Source of the DNA: Promicromonospora citrea
GTDB lineage: Bacteria; Actinomycetota; Actinomycetes; Actinomycetales; Cellulomonadaceae
Length of the DNA: 64,000 bases
Reading direction: 5' to 3'
Assembly (NCBI RefSeq): GCF_013004695.1
Contig: NZ_JABEMG010000001.1
Coordinates: forward strand, 1 to 64,000
Part shown: positions 35,789 to 43,934 of the stretch, piece after piece
Position numbering within the stretch: the stretch's first letter is position 1
Layout of the letters: the number at the start of each line of letters is the position of its first letter
Made by a program: the position numbers and the translations under genes
Notes under the pieces: model-generated
Databases searched by the model: none
The model's input: the letters and a program-made list of their open reading frames with translations, nothing else
What the model was told of the DNA's origin: nothing

Positions 35789-35794
35789 ATGCTA
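35789..35794 (-). promoter_or_regulatory. Leaderless -10 box of the lysR gene
   Basis: TAGCAT on the minus strand, six bases before ATG 35782. Confidence 0.5.
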
Positions 35795-35974
35795 CATCCC
35801 GGAGTCACGAACATTCGATTGTGCTGAACGCAGATCTGTCTCATCATTGAGGGGTCGGTGGTGGAGCTCGCTCCAAACCACGACGCCCCCCACCCTTGTC
35901 ACGGATGATCCCGGCCCTCGACCTCCGGGTCATCCTCGAATCGTTTCGATCCTACGTTCTCAGGAGTACCTGCC

Positions 35975-36340
35975 ATGTCCCTCATGATGGTCGTCACCGT
36001 CCTCGGCTGGTTCGGCGCGCTCGCCGGGCTCGTGGCATATGCCATGGTCAGCCGTGGACGCTGGAGCGCCGACTCGCTGGCGTTCCAGTGCACCAACGTG
36101 GTGGCGGCGGGGACCCTGCTCACGGTGGCCGCGGTGAACGGCATCTGGCCGTCCGCCGCGTCGAACGTCGCCGCCATCGTGATCGGCGCGAACGCGCTCT
36201 TCACCGTGGTCCGCGGCAAGCGCCGTGCCGTGGACGAGGCAGCCGCGCTCACCGTGGTCGAGACCGAGACCGAGACCGAGCCGACCCCGGTGGCCGAGAC
36301 CGCCGTCGTGCCGCAGCGGGTCTACGCCGAGGCCGCCTGA
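35975..36340 (+). CDS. Small CBU_0592-like membrane protein
   Basis: A 121-residue protein with three hydrophobic segments (about 4-24, 42-60 and 62-80) and an acidic Glu/Thr-rich C-terminal tail ending VPQRVYAEAA. MMVVTVLGWFGALAGLVAYAMVSRGRWSADSLAFQCTNVVAAGTLLTVAAVNGIWPSAASN resembles the CBU_0592 membrane family of unknown role. AGGAG lies eight bases before the ATG. It is divergent from lysR and closed by a perfect 13-bp hairpin, so it is a single-gene unit that the LysR protein might control. Confidence 0.72.
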   Translation: MSLMMVVTVLGWFGALAGLVAYAMVSRGRWSADSLAFQCTNVVAAGTLLTVAAVNGIWPSAASNVAAIVIGANALFTVVRGKRRAVDEAAALTVVETETETEPTPVAETAVVPQRVYAEAA

Positions 36341-36349
36341 CGGGTCCCG

Positions 36350-36383
36350 CATCCGCCCCGACCCTTGCGAGTCGGGGCGGATG
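36350..36383 (+). terminator. Terminator after the CBU_0592-like gene
   Basis: CATCCGCCCCGAC and GTCGGGGCGGATG form a perfect 13-bp stem with an eight-base loop, ten bases after the stop codon. Confidence 0.7.
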
Positions 36384-36398
36384 TGCTGCGCTGGAGGC

Positions 36399-36684
36399 AT
36401 GACTCCCCGCCTCCGCTCCGTCGTGCTCGACACCACCGACGCCCGCGCCCTCGCCGAGTTCTACCGCCGGCTCCTCGGCCTCGGGTACCGCGAGGGCGAC
36501 GCCCCGCCGCCCGACGGCGAGCCCTCGACACCTCCGTGCCCGACGCCGCCGCGCTGACCGCCGCCCGCGACCGCGCGCTCGAGCTCGGCGCGACCCAGCT
36601 CCACGACCGGTTCGACGACCCGGAGGAGCCTCTCTACGTCCTCGCCGACCCGGACGGCCACCCGTTCTGCATCTTCGTGGCCTG
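36399..36684 (+). pseudogene. Broken VOC/glyoxalase-like gene with an internal frame-disrupting deletion
   Basis: ATG 36399 opens with MTPRLRSVVLDTTDARALAEFYRRLLGLGYREGDAPPPDGEP, a normal VOC-superfamily first half, with GGAGG just upstream. Near 36525 the frame shifts; a different frame then gives LDTSVPDAAALTAARDRALELGATQLHDRFDDPEEPLYVLADPDGHPFCIFVA, the normal C-terminal half. About 40 codons that VOC proteins of this kind carry between these halves are missing, so a deletion whose length is not a multiple of three removed them. In the first frame the product stops early at 36557. No product of normal fold is expected. Confidence 0.75.
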
Positions 36685-36702
36685 AGCCGGCGCGGCCGGG
36701 CG

Positions 36703-37554
36703 TCAGCCCGCGACCGGCAGGTCCGCGACCAGGGCGCGGTGGTCCGAGACGCCCGTGTCGACCGCACGGCCCGTCGCCGCGCCGAACCGAGCCGGCCCCG
36801 CGCCCTCGTCCAGCAGGATGTGGTCGATCTGGAACCGCGGCGCGTGCCGGGGAAAGGTGTCGTCGGTCGCGAGCGGGCGCCACCCCGTGTCCTCGGCGGG
36901 CAGCGGCGCGCGCAGGTTGAGGTCACCGAGCAGCACCAGCGGCCGCGAGAGCGTCGAGACCCAGTACCGCAGGCGGTCGAGCTGGTGCACCCCGTGCGGC
37001 GTGCCGGCCGGACCGCTCCGGTACCCCGCCATCCGGCGGGCGAGCGTGCGCACCCGGCTCGCCGCCGGGTACCGGTACACGCTCAGGTGCGTACCGACGA
37101 CGGTGAGCGGCCCCGACGGTGCGTCGACCAGGGCCGCGAGCGCCACCCGCGGCTCGTCGGTGCCGAGCTGGACGCGCCCCCACACCCACGGTGTCGCCGG
37201 GGGCAGGAGCAGCGCGCGCCACGCGCGCACCGGGAACCGCGAGAGCAGGGCGACACCGTACCCGGGCGTACCGGGCGGCTCGGCGCTCCGCGCGCGGCGG
37301 CGGACCCCCGGCGAGCCGAACGGGCCGGTCAGCGCGTGGAGGAACCGGTGACCGGCGGCCCCCATCGCCTCGGCGCAGAGGCCTGCCTGGTCGGCGCCGC
37401 CCGACCGTGCCTGCCGCAGGTCGACCTCCTGCAGCGCGACCACGTCGGCGTCGAGCGCCGCGACGGCCGCCGCCAGGCGGTGGTTGTCCACGCGGCCGTC
37501 GGGTCCCAGACCGTGCTGGATGTTGAACGTCGCGATCCGCACCGACCGGCTCAC
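36703..37554 (-). CDS. Endonuclease/exonuclease/phosphatase (EEP) family protein
   Basis: A 283-residue soluble protein of the EEP superfamily. RIATFNIQHGLGPDGRVD, VVALQEVDLRQARSG, TVVGTHLSVYRYPAASRV, LVLLGDLNLRAP and DHILLDEG with VSDHRALVADL provide the expected Asn, Glu, His, Asp-Asn and Asp-His metal-binding and catalytic residues. Substrates in the family range from DNA to phosphoinositides and nucleotides. The GTG start overlaps the stop of the upstream DUF6766-like gene by four bases, so they are coupled. No signal peptide. Confidence 0.85.
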   Translation of the reverse strand: MSRSVRIATFNIQHGLGPDGRVDNHRLAAAVAALDADVVALQEVDLRQARSGGADQAGLCAEAMGAAGHRFLHALTGPFGSPGVRRRARSAEPPGTPGYGVALLSRFPVRAWRALLLPPATPWVWGRVQLGTDEPRVALAALVDAPSGPLTVVGTHLSVYRYPAASRVRTLARRMAGYRSGPAGTPHGVHQLDRLRYWVSTLSRPLVLLGDLNLRAPLPAEDTGWRPLATDDTFPRHAPRFQIDHILLDEGAGPARFGAATGRAVDTGVSDHRALVADLPVAG

Positions 37555-37952
37555 TCGCTCTCCGCGAGCTTGCGGGTCTGCCGGTCGATGCCCACCGGGT
37601 CGATGCCACGCTCGCGCAGCAACGCGTCGACCTTCGCCTCGAGGCGCTGGTCCCCCTCACGCGACTGCGACGACCCCCAGAAGTAGAACAGCATGAGCCC
37701 GGCCGCCTGCCAGATGAGCTGGAGGAACTCGGACTGCCAGTTCTCGAAGGTCGAGGCGAGGAAGTCGGGCCAGTACTCCGCCCACGAGAACGTCCCGCCG
37801 TGGTCGCTCGCCTCGTTGGCGAAGCCGATCGCCTGGAAGACGAACTGCCCGACCCAGGACACGAGGAAGAACGCCCCGGTCACGAGCCCGAACGAGTAAG
37901 CCTTCCAGAACACCGGACGAGAGCGCTTCTCGTCCGTCTGCGCGTCGCTCAT
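37551..37952 (-). CDS. DUF6766-like membrane protein
   Basis: A 133-residue protein with two transmembrane helices (about 18-38 and 72-90) separated by an aromatic, acidic loop (NEASDHGGTFSWAEYWPDFLASTFENWQSEFLQ). VFWKAYSFGLVTGAFFLVSWVGQF and the C-terminal LEAKVDALLRERGID match the DUF6766 family, whose role is unknown. ATG 37952 has GGGAGG four bases upstream; the upstream ATG adds a disordered stretch. The stop overlaps the EEP start by four bases, linking the two proteins. Confidence 0.82.
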   Translation of the reverse strand: MSDAQTDEKRSRPVFWKAYSFGLVTGAFFLVSWVGQFVFQAIGFANEASDHGGTFSWAEYWPDFLASTFENWQSEFLQLIWQAAGLMLFYFWGSSQSREGDQRLEAKVDALLRERGIDPVGIDRQTRKLAESE

Positions 37953-38051
37953 CGCACCTCCCGGGCACTCGGCCGGCACCCCCGCTCCGGGGCGCCTGAC
38001 CACCAACCTAGGACGGCGGACGGCCGGTCGCCCGGCGGGCGACGCGGGCGC

Positions 38052-38738
38052 TCAGTCGTCGGCCGGCGGCTTCGGGTGGCGCAGGAACTCGTCGATCGCC
38101 TCGCGCGTCGGGAACACGGTGACGCCGGGCCCCGAGAACAGCTCGACCAGGGTCTGCGCGATGTGCCGCACGGCGATGTTGGCCGCGTTCGAGGCCTGTC
38201 GCAGCAGGTCGAACGCTGCTGCCTCCTCCACGCCGTAGACGACCATGAGCACGCCCTTGGCCTGCTCGATCACCGCGCGCTTCTCGGCCGACGCCTGGAT
38301 CGAGGCCGTGGCCTCCCGTGCAGCCGCCTCGCGGTGCGAGTCCGTCACGTCGATGAAGTACCCGAAGAGCTCGACGACCTGGCCGGTCGCGGGGTCGCGC
38401 CGACCCTGGCCGGTGACGGCGAGGGTGCGCGTGGCGCCGTGCGCGTCGCGGATGCGGTGCACGGAGCTGAACGGGCGGCCGGTCTCGGCGGCACGCCGCA
38501 GGACGCCGCCGACGCGGGCGCGATCGTCCGGGTGCTTGTGGGAGAGCATGAGCGGGGTGGTGGGCACGATCTGGCCCGGCTCGAAGCCGTGCATCTCGTA
38601 GACCTCGTCCGACCAGGCCCACTCCCCCGTCGCCAGGTCGAGCCGGTAGCGGCCGACGGGCGGGCGGATGCCCCCGGCGAACACCTCTTCCAGGGCACCG
38701 TCGAACGTCCGCTCGGCGGGGGTGTGTCCGGAGTTCAC
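38052..38738 (-). CDS. PAS-ANTAR signalling protein, probable RNA-binding antiterminator
   Basis: A 228-residue cytoplasmic protein. Residues about 28-135 form a PAS domain (YRLDLATGEWAWSDEVYEMHGFEPGQI to VELFGYFIDVTDSH), and residues about 150-215 an ANTAR domain (AVIEQAKGVLMVVYGVEEAAAFDLLRQASNAANIAVRHIAQTLVE). ANTAR proteins bind twin-hairpin RNA and block termination. The PAS domain would sense a ligand or redox state. GTG 38738 has GAAGGAG five bases upstream. It is divergent from a short-chain dehydrogenase; target RNAs are not evident in this window. Confidence 0.87.
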   Translation of the reverse strand: MNSGHTPAERTFDGALEEVFAGGIRPPVGRYRLDLATGEWAWSDEVYEMHGFEPGQIVPTTPLMLSHKHPDDRARVGGVLRRAAETGRPFSSVHRIRDAHGATRTLAVTGQGRRDPATGQVVELFGYFIDVTDSHREAAAREATASIQASAEKRAVIEQAKGVLMVVYGVEEAAAFDLLRQASNAANIAVRHIAQTLVELFSGPGVTVFPTREAIDEFLRHPKPPADD

Positions 38739-38872
38739 GGGGCTCCTTCAGGGGTCACGTCGGTACAGGTGTTCCGAACAGTACGGGACATGCGACAGAA
38801 CAGCGGCACGGCTAGCGTGGGCGGCAGGTCGAGAACTGGCCACGGACCTCGACATGCACCACGGAGGACCTC

Positions 38873-39733
38873 ATGAGCCAGGACCAGCCTTTCCCCCCGC
38901 AGCAGCAGGAGGCGCCCGGTACGACCGATCGCATGATACCGAGTCCCGACCACGGTGAGGCGAGCTACGTCGGCAGCGAGAAGCTGGTCGGCCACAGGGC
39001 GTTGATCACAGGAGGCGACTCGGGCATCGGGCGAGCGGTCGCCATCGCGTTCGCCCGCGAGGGGGCCGACGTCGCCCTCTCCTACCTCCCCGAGGAGGAG
39101 CAGGACGCGCGGACGACGGCGGAGTGGGTCGAGCGGGCCGGCCGGCGCTGCGCGCTGCTGCCCGGTGACCTCCGGGACGAGGCGACGGCGCGCGGCGTCG
39201 CGCACCGTGCGGCGGGCGAGCTCGGGGGTCTCGACATCCTGGTGAACAACGCGGGCTACCAGATGGCACGGCGGGACTCCGTCGAGGACCTGACGACGGA
39301 CGAGCTCGACCGGGTGCTCAAGACCAACCTGTACGCGCTGTTCTGGGTGACGCAGTCGGCCCTCGGCCATCTCGGCGAGGGAGCCTCGGTCATCAACGTC
39401 TCGTCGATCCAGGCGTACCAGCCGTCGAACGCGCTGCTCGACTACGCGGCGACCAAGGCGGCGATCAACAACCTCACCGTGAACCTCGCGGCGGAGCTCG
39501 GCCCGCGCGGCATCCGCGTGAACGCCGTCGCACCGGGCCCGATCTGGACGCCGCTGCAGCCCGCGACGCAGCCGGAGGAGAAGATCCCGTCCTTCGGCTC
39601 CGACACGCCGCTGGGCCGGGCGGGCCAGCCGGCCGAGGTGGCCCCGGCCTTCGTCTACCTGGCCTCGCCGGTCACGGCGTCCTACGTGTCGGGCACCGTG
39701 CTGGGCGTGACGGGCGGCAAACCGGTGTTCTGA
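38873..39733 (+). CDS. SDR-family oxidoreductase (YhdF/YghA-like)
   Basis: A 286-residue short-chain dehydrogenase with an N-terminal extension rich in Gln and Pro. ITGGDSGIGRAVA is the NAD(P)-binding motif, VNNAGYQ follows, and Ser407-type INVSSIQAYQPSNALLDYAATKAA holds the catalytic Ser-Tyr-Lys. FVYLASPVTASYVSGTVLGVTGGKPVF is the usual C-terminus. It resembles the glucose-1-dehydrogenase-like stress SDRs of the YhdF/YghA group. GGAGGACCTC precedes the ATG. Divergent from the PAS-ANTAR gene. Confidence 0.87.
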   Translation: MSQDQPFPPQQQEAPGTTDRMIPSPDHGEASYVGSEKLVGHRALITGGDSGIGRAVAIAFAREGADVALSYLPEEEQDARTTAEWVERAGRRCALLPGDLRDEATARGVAHRAAGELGGLDILVNNAGYQMARRDSVEDLTTDELDRVLKTNLYALFWVTQSALGHLGEGASVINVSSIQAYQPSNALLDYAATKAAINNLTVNLAAELGPRGIRVNAVAPGPIWTPLQPATQPEEKIPSFGSDTPLGRAGQPAEVAPAFVYLASPVTASYVSGTVLGVTGGKPVF

Positions 39734-39738
39734 CGACA

Positions 39739-39816
39739 GAGGTCCGCCCCGGCCGGGCGGTCCGGCATGCTCCGTCAGCCGGCAGCATGCCCGATCGCCT
39801 GGTCGGGGCGGACCTC
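39739..39816. terminator. Nested bidirectional terminator between convergent genes
   Basis: GAGGTCCGCCCCG (39739-39751) pairs with CGGGGCGGACCTC (39804-39816). Inside, GGCATGC (39764-39770) pairs with GCATGCC (39785-39791). It fills the gap between the rightward SDR and the leftward secreted-protein gene. Confidence 0.65.
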
Positions 39817-39833
39817 GTGGGTGGGGACGGGCG

Positions 39834-41414
39834 TCAGCCCACCGAGATGTTCACCTTCGCCTGCGACGACGCCTGGAGGTTGGTGCCCGGGTACTTCGCC
39901 GACCACGCCCCGGACCCGCTCGCCGTGACGTTGGTCGAGTAGGTGCCGGTCGAGCCCGTCTTGATCGTCTTCTTGAGGACCGGCTCGGCGGAGCCCGCCG
40001 GGTCGAACCAGATCTCGACCGTCGTGTTCGGCGCGGGCCGCTCCTGCGCCCCGCCGCCGCTGACGAGCTGCACCTTGCGCACCTCGCCGGACAGCTTGAC
40101 CGTGCCGGGAGCGGGCAGCGACGTCTTCGACGCGGTGAGGGTCGTGCTGCTCGCCCGCTTGACCACGACCGTCGTCACGGTCGGGTCCTCGACCAGCACG
40201 TCGTGCGTGCAGCTGCTGGTGCCGCCCTCGAGGCCGTCCCAGACGGGCGCTCCGCACGCCTTCATCGCGTCCCGGACACCGATGTCGTAGACGCCGGCGG
40301 GCAGGGTCGCGTTGAAGGTGAGCGTCACGTGGCTCGTACCGATGCCCGCGTGCACGAGCTCGCGCTGCATGCGGTACCCGTTCGGGTAGTTGCCCTCGGC
40401 GCGCCGGCTCTCGGCGCTGACCCAGCCGGACCGGCCACCGATCGAGAAGTTCAGGCTCCCGACGTCGACCCGGCGGTGCACCGGCGCGAGCCCGACGACG
40501 ACGTCGTGCGTGACCAGCCGGTCCCCCGCGGTGTAGCCGCCCTGCGACGCCTGCACCTGGCCCTGGCGCAGCGTCGTGGTGCGCTCGCGCTCGGCCGACG
40601 TGATGGTCCACACCGTCTTCGCGCCCGTGTCCGTCTGCGGCATCTCCGCACGCCACTTGCCCGAGGCGCCCGGCTTCTGGCGGCTCGTGAAGTACCCGCG
40701 CGCGTCGGTGGTGAGCGTGGCGCGCAGCGCCTCCGGCGCCGACCCGTCCGGGTCGAAGTACAGCTTGACCTGCTGGCCCGTCGCCGGCTCGTACTCCCCG
40801 GTGCCGAGGCTGCGCTGGTTGGCCGCACCGTGCACCTGGAGGTCCGCACCTGCGGGGGCGCTCGACGGCGACGTCCAGATCAGCGGGATGTTCCGCTGCG
40901 CCCGGAACGGCACCGTGATCGGCGTCTGGGTGCGGATCGGCACCTCGGTCACGCCGTCGTCGGTCGTGACGGCGACGGTCGCGTTCAGGCTCACGTCGTA
41001 GAGGCCCGGCGCGGCGTCCTCCGGGAGGGGCACCGTCGAGGTCCAGGTGTCGGGCGTGCCGGTCGCCACGAACTGCTCGCCCAGCAGCTCGCGACCGTCC
41101 GGGTCGACCATCGTGATCCGGCCCGACCTCATCTCCGACGACGTGCCGTCGTGCGTGATGGTCAGGGTCCCGGTGATGGAGCCGTTCACGGACGAGCCCG
41201 GCGGCAGCGAGATCTTCGCCGTCACCGCCGCGGCCGCCGTGCGCGCGCTCACGCTCGCCGTCGTCGACCCCGCGGGCGGGGCGGGTGCCACCGCCACGTC
41301 GGGCGACGCCGCCGTCGGCGGCGTCGCGGACATCCCGGGCGCCGCGGCGCCCGCCACCATCAGTGCTGCCCCGAGCGCCACGCCCAGCGACACCCGCATC
41401 CTTGCTCTCGTCAC
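39834..41414 (-). CDS. Large secreted protein with Ig-like beta repeats
   Basis: A 526-residue exported protein. The signal peptide (MTRARMRVSLGVALGAALMVAGAAAPGMSATP) is followed by two or more beta-rich domains: LPPGSSVNGSITGTLTITHDGTSSEMRSGRI, PLIWTSPSSAPAGADLQVHGAANQ, and a C-terminal TTLTASKTSLPAPGTVKLSGEV ending in AWSAKYPGTNLQASSQAKVNISVG. These Thr/Ser/Val-rich Ig-like or bacterial-invasin-type domains often form surface or sugar-binding proteins. There is no LPXTG or lipobox. GTG 41414 has GAGGGGG seven bases upstream. Function unknown. Confidence 0.78.
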   Translation of the reverse strand: MTRARMRVSLGVALGAALMVAGAAAPGMSATPPTAASPDVAVAPAPPAGSTTASVSARTAAAAVTAKISLPPGSSVNGSITGTLTITHDGTSSEMRSGRITMVDPDGRELLGEQFVATGTPDTWTSTVPLPEDAAPGLYDVSLNATVAVTTDDGVTEVPIRTQTPITVPFRAQRNIPLIWTSPSSAPAGADLQVHGAANQRSLGTGEYEPATGQQVKLYFDPDGSAPEALRATLTTDARGYFTSRQKPGASGKWRAEMPQTDTGAKTVWTITSAERERTTTLRQGQVQASQGGYTAGDRLVTHDVVVGLAPVHRRVDVGSLNFSIGGRSGWVSAESRRAEGNYPNGYRMQRELVHAGIGTSHVTLTFNATLPAGVYDIGVRDAMKACGAPVWDGLEGGTSSCTHDVLVEDPTVTTVVVKRASSTTLTASKTSLPAPGTVKLSGEVRKVQLVSGGGAQERPAPNTTVEIWFDPAGSAEPVLKKTIKTGSTGTYSTNVTASGSGAWSAKYPGTNLQASSQAKVNISVG

Positions 41415-41555
41415 GTTGCAGCCCCCTCGTTCTCGGGGACCTCTGACCTGTCCCCGCCCTGCGCATGGTCACCCGGGGCACGGGGCACGGCCACGGGAGC
41501 GGGTGATAAGCGCGGGTGAATTTCGCGGGGCTCCCGGACCTTCCAGACAAGTTGA

Positions 41556-41561
41556 GACAAT
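41556..41561 (+). promoter_or_regulatory. Leaderless -10 box of the DUF6328 gene
   Basis: GACAAT with a six-base gap to GTG 41568. Confidence 0.5.
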
Positions 41562-41567
41562 GAGACG

Positions 41568-42032
41568 GTGCACACCGACGATCGAGGCGAGTCACCGGCC
41601 CAGCGCGCGGACCGGAACTGGAACGAGCTGCTCCAGGAGCTGCGCGTCATGCAGACGGGTGTGCAGATCCTCACCGGCTTCCTGCTGACGCTGCCGTTCC
41701 AGTCACGCTTCGCCGACCTGGACGACTACCAGCGCACCGTGTACCTGGCCCTCGTGGTGACCTCCGTGCTCGCCACCGCCCTCATCGTCGCGCCCGTCAG
41801 CGTGCACCGGTCGCTGTTCCGGCAGCAGATGAAGCGCGCCATCGTCACGCTCGCCGACCGCCTGACCCGCATCGCGCTCGCCGTGCTCGCCGTGGTCATG
41901 GCCGGCGCGGCGCTGCTCGTGTTCGACGTCGTGGTCGGGCGCACGGCCGGCATCGTCGCGGGCTCCGGCGTGCTCGTCGGCCTGGCGGTCGTATGGGTGC
42001 TCCTGCCGGAGCTGCTGCGCCGTCGCGGCTGA
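41568..42032 (+). CDS. DUF6328-family membrane protein
   Basis: A 154-residue protein with an N-terminal amphipathic segment (NWNELLQELRVMQTGVQILTGFLLTLPFQSRF) and three further hydrophobic segments, matching DUF6328, sometimes loosely called a sodium/proton antiporter without experimental support. The GTG start at 41568 follows a GACAAT box by six bases. It ends directly against the convergent aminotransferase gene. Role unknown. Confidence 0.78.
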   Translation: MHTDDRGESPAQRADRNWNELLQELRVMQTGVQILTGFLLTLPFQSRFADLDDYQRTVYLALVVTSVLATALIVAPVSVHRSLFRQQMKRAIVTLADRLTRIALAVLAVVMAGAALLVFDVVVGRTAGIVAGSGVLVGLAVVWVLLPELLRRRG

Positions 42033-43202
42033 TCAGAGCGTCTTCTGCCAGGCGACGATCCGGTCGGCCGCGCGCGTCACGGTGTCCAGCGACGACGCGA
42101 ACGACAACCGCACCCAGTCCGTGCCGTGCACGCCGTCGAAGTCGGTGCCCGGCGTGATCGCCACGTCGGCCTCCGCGAGCAGCCGCGCGCAGTAGGTGAC
42201 GGAGTCCAGCCCGAAGGCCGAGACGTTCCCGTACAGGTAGAACGCGCCGTCGGCGGGTGCGACGGGCCGCCAGCCCAGCTCGTCGAGCCGGTTCAGCAGC
42301 AACGTGCGCGACGCCGCGTACCGCGCCACGTTCTCGGCGGCCGCCGCGTACCCCTCGGGAGTGAACGCCGCGATGCCCGCGTGCTGCGCCAGCGCGGGCG
42401 GGGAGAGCGCGACGTTGCCCGCCAGCGCGTCGACCGGCGCGACGAGCTCGTCGGGCAGCACGAGCCAGCCGAGCCGCCAGCCAGTCATGGCCCAGTACTT
42501 GGAGAAGGAGTTGACCACGACGGCGCCCTGCTCGGTGTACGTCGCCGCCGTCGCCTGCGCGACCTCGTCCGAGTAGGCGATGCCGTGGTAGATCTCGTCG
42601 CTGATCAGCCGCACGTCGTGGTCCTCGCACCAGGCCGCGATCGCCGCGAGCTCCGCGGGCGTGATCATCGTGCCCGTCGGGTTCGCGGGCGAGGCGACCA
42701 TGACGCCGTCGAGCCCGCCGCCGTAGTACGCCTCCTCGAGCTGTGACACCGTCGGCTGGTAGCGCGTCTCCGGGCCGCAGTCGAGCTCGACCACCTCGCA
42801 GCCCAGCGCGGCGAGGATGTTCTTGTAGGCCGGGTAGCCGGGCCGGGCGAGCGCGACGCGGTCCCCGACGTCGAACGCCGCGAGGAACGCGAGCACGAAC
42901 CCGCCGCTCGACCCCGTGGTCACGGCGATGCGCGCCGGGTCGACGTCGACGTCGTACCACCGCCGGTAGTGCCCGGCGATCTGCTCGCGCAGCGCGGGAA
43001 CGCCCATCGCCTCCGTGTAGCCGAGGTTGCCGTCGCGCAGCAGGGCGACCGCCCGCTCGCGCACGACGTCGGACGCGCCGGTCGACGGCTCCCCCGCGCA
43101 CAGGTTGAGCACGTCGGCCCCCGTGGCGCGGCGCGCGTTCGCCGCGGCGAGCACCTCCATGACGGCGAACGGTGGCACGTGGGACCGGCGCGAGACCTTC
43201 AT
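42033..43202 (-). CDS. Pyridoxal-phosphate aminotransferase, class I/II
   Basis: A 389-residue fold-type I aminotransferase. NLCAGEPSTGASD, YTEAMGVPALREQIAGHYRRWY, VASPANPTGTMI, LISDEIYHGIAYSD and VNSFSKYWAMTGWRLGWLV are characteristic; the Lys in SFSKYW forms the Schiff base. Among relatives are aspartate/alanine-type and N-succinyldiaminopimelate aminotransferases; specificity is not readable. ATG 43202 gives the conserved MKVSRRSHVPPFAVMEVL start. It is divergent from the nucleotidyltransferase/HEPN pair. Confidence 0.87.
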   Translation of the reverse strand: MKVSRRSHVPPFAVMEVLAAANARRATGADVLNLCAGEPSTGASDVVRERAVALLRDGNLGYTEAMGVPALREQIAGHYRRWYDVDVDPARIAVTTGSSGGFVLAFLAAFDVGDRVALARPGYPAYKNILAALGCEVVELDCGPETRYQPTVSQLEEAYYGGGLDGVMVASPANPTGTMITPAELAAIAAWCEDHDVRLISDEIYHGIAYSDEVAQATAATYTEQGAVVVNSFSKYWAMTGWRLGWLVLPDELVAPVDALAGNVALSPPALAQHAGIAAFTPEGYAAAAENVARYAASRTLLLNRLDELGWRPVAPADGAFYLYGNVSAFGLDSVTYCARLLAEADVAITPGTDFDGVHGTDWVRLSFASSLDTVTRAADRIVAWQKTL

Positions 43203-43248
43203 GGGGCCATGATGGTCCACCCGTGCGCCCGGTGGCTGCCACCGTGCC

Positions 43249-43280
43249 CACAATAGTGTGTACGTGCGCATAATAGTGCG
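43249..43280. promoter_or_regulatory. Twin palindromes and -10 box upstream of the NTase/HEPN pair
   Basis: CACAATAGTGTG (43249-43260) and CGCATAATAGTGCG (43267-43280) are related short palindromes sharing AATAGTG, 18-19 bases apart. The second contains CATAAT, a good -10 box for the rightward genes. A repressor bound here would block that promoter; the wHTH of the first gene is the natural candidate for autoregulation. Confidence 0.55.
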
Positions 43281-43307
43281 TGCCGCCCCGTCGAAAGGCA
43301 ACAGACG

Positions 43308-43934
43308 ATGGACTGGAACCACCCCGAGCGCGCCTTTGGATCGGGCCTTGAACCTGTGATCCTCCGCGTCCTCTGGCGGGCCGGGGTGCCGATGACCGGC
43401 AGCGAGGTGCACCGGGTCGCGGGCACGGGCTCCGCGAACGGCATCCGGTTGGGACTGTCACGGCTCGCGCGCCAGGGCGTGGTCGTGCCCGCCACCGTCG
43501 GTTCATCCGTGACGCACGAGCTCAACCGCGACCACCTCGCGTACGCCGCGATCGACGCGGCGTTCTCCGCCCTCAACCCGTGGGACGACTTCCGCTCGCG
43601 CGCGCGCAGGGTTGTGATGCACCATGTTCCTGACGATCCTCTATCTGTCTCGGTGGCGCTGTTCGGGTCCGTCGCGCGTGCAGAGTCCCGACTCGACTCC
43701 GACATCGACCTGGCAGTGGTCGTGCGCGACGCGGACGAGCGGGCACAGCATTTGGTCGACGACCTACGCCGCACCCTCGGCGCGGCAACCGGTCAGGAGA
43801 TCCAGGTCTACCTGACCACGCCGGCCCGGTTGCGCGACGCCGTGCGCCTGGAGGACCCCATCGTCGAGTCCTTCCGCTCCGACGCCCGGGCCGTCTCCGG
43901 GCCGGACCTCCGCACGTACCTCCAGGAACACTGA
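43308..43934 (+). CDS. Winged-helix plus nucleotidyltransferase (MNT-like) protein
   Basis: A 208-residue protein. Residues about 15-75 form a winged helix (ILRVLWRAGVPMTGSEVHRVAGTGSANGIRLGLSRLARQGVV), and residues about 105-200 a minimal nucleotidyltransferase: GSVARAESRLDSDIDLAVV contains Gly120-Ser121 and Asp132/Asp134. Related MNT proteins AMPylate a HEPN partner toxin. The downstream HEPN-like gene overlaps its stop by one base. AAAGG lies seven bases before the ATG. The promoter palindromes fit autoregulation by the winged helix. Function as an antitoxin is inferred. Confidence 0.75.
   Translation: MDWNHPERAFGSGLEPVILRVLWRAGVPMTGSEVHRVAGTGSANGIRLGLSRLARQGVVVPATVGSSVTHELNRDHLAYAAIDAAFSALNPWDDFRSRARRVVMHHVPDDPLSVSVALFGSVARAESRLDSDIDLAVVVRDADERAQHLVDDLRRTLGAATGQEIQVYLTTPARLRDAVRLEDPIVESFRSDARAVSGPDLRTYLQEH

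Noticed and set aside
39834-41414. Sortase substrate
   Set aside because: The secreted protein ends without an LPXTG/LAXTG motif, hydrophobic segment or basic tail.
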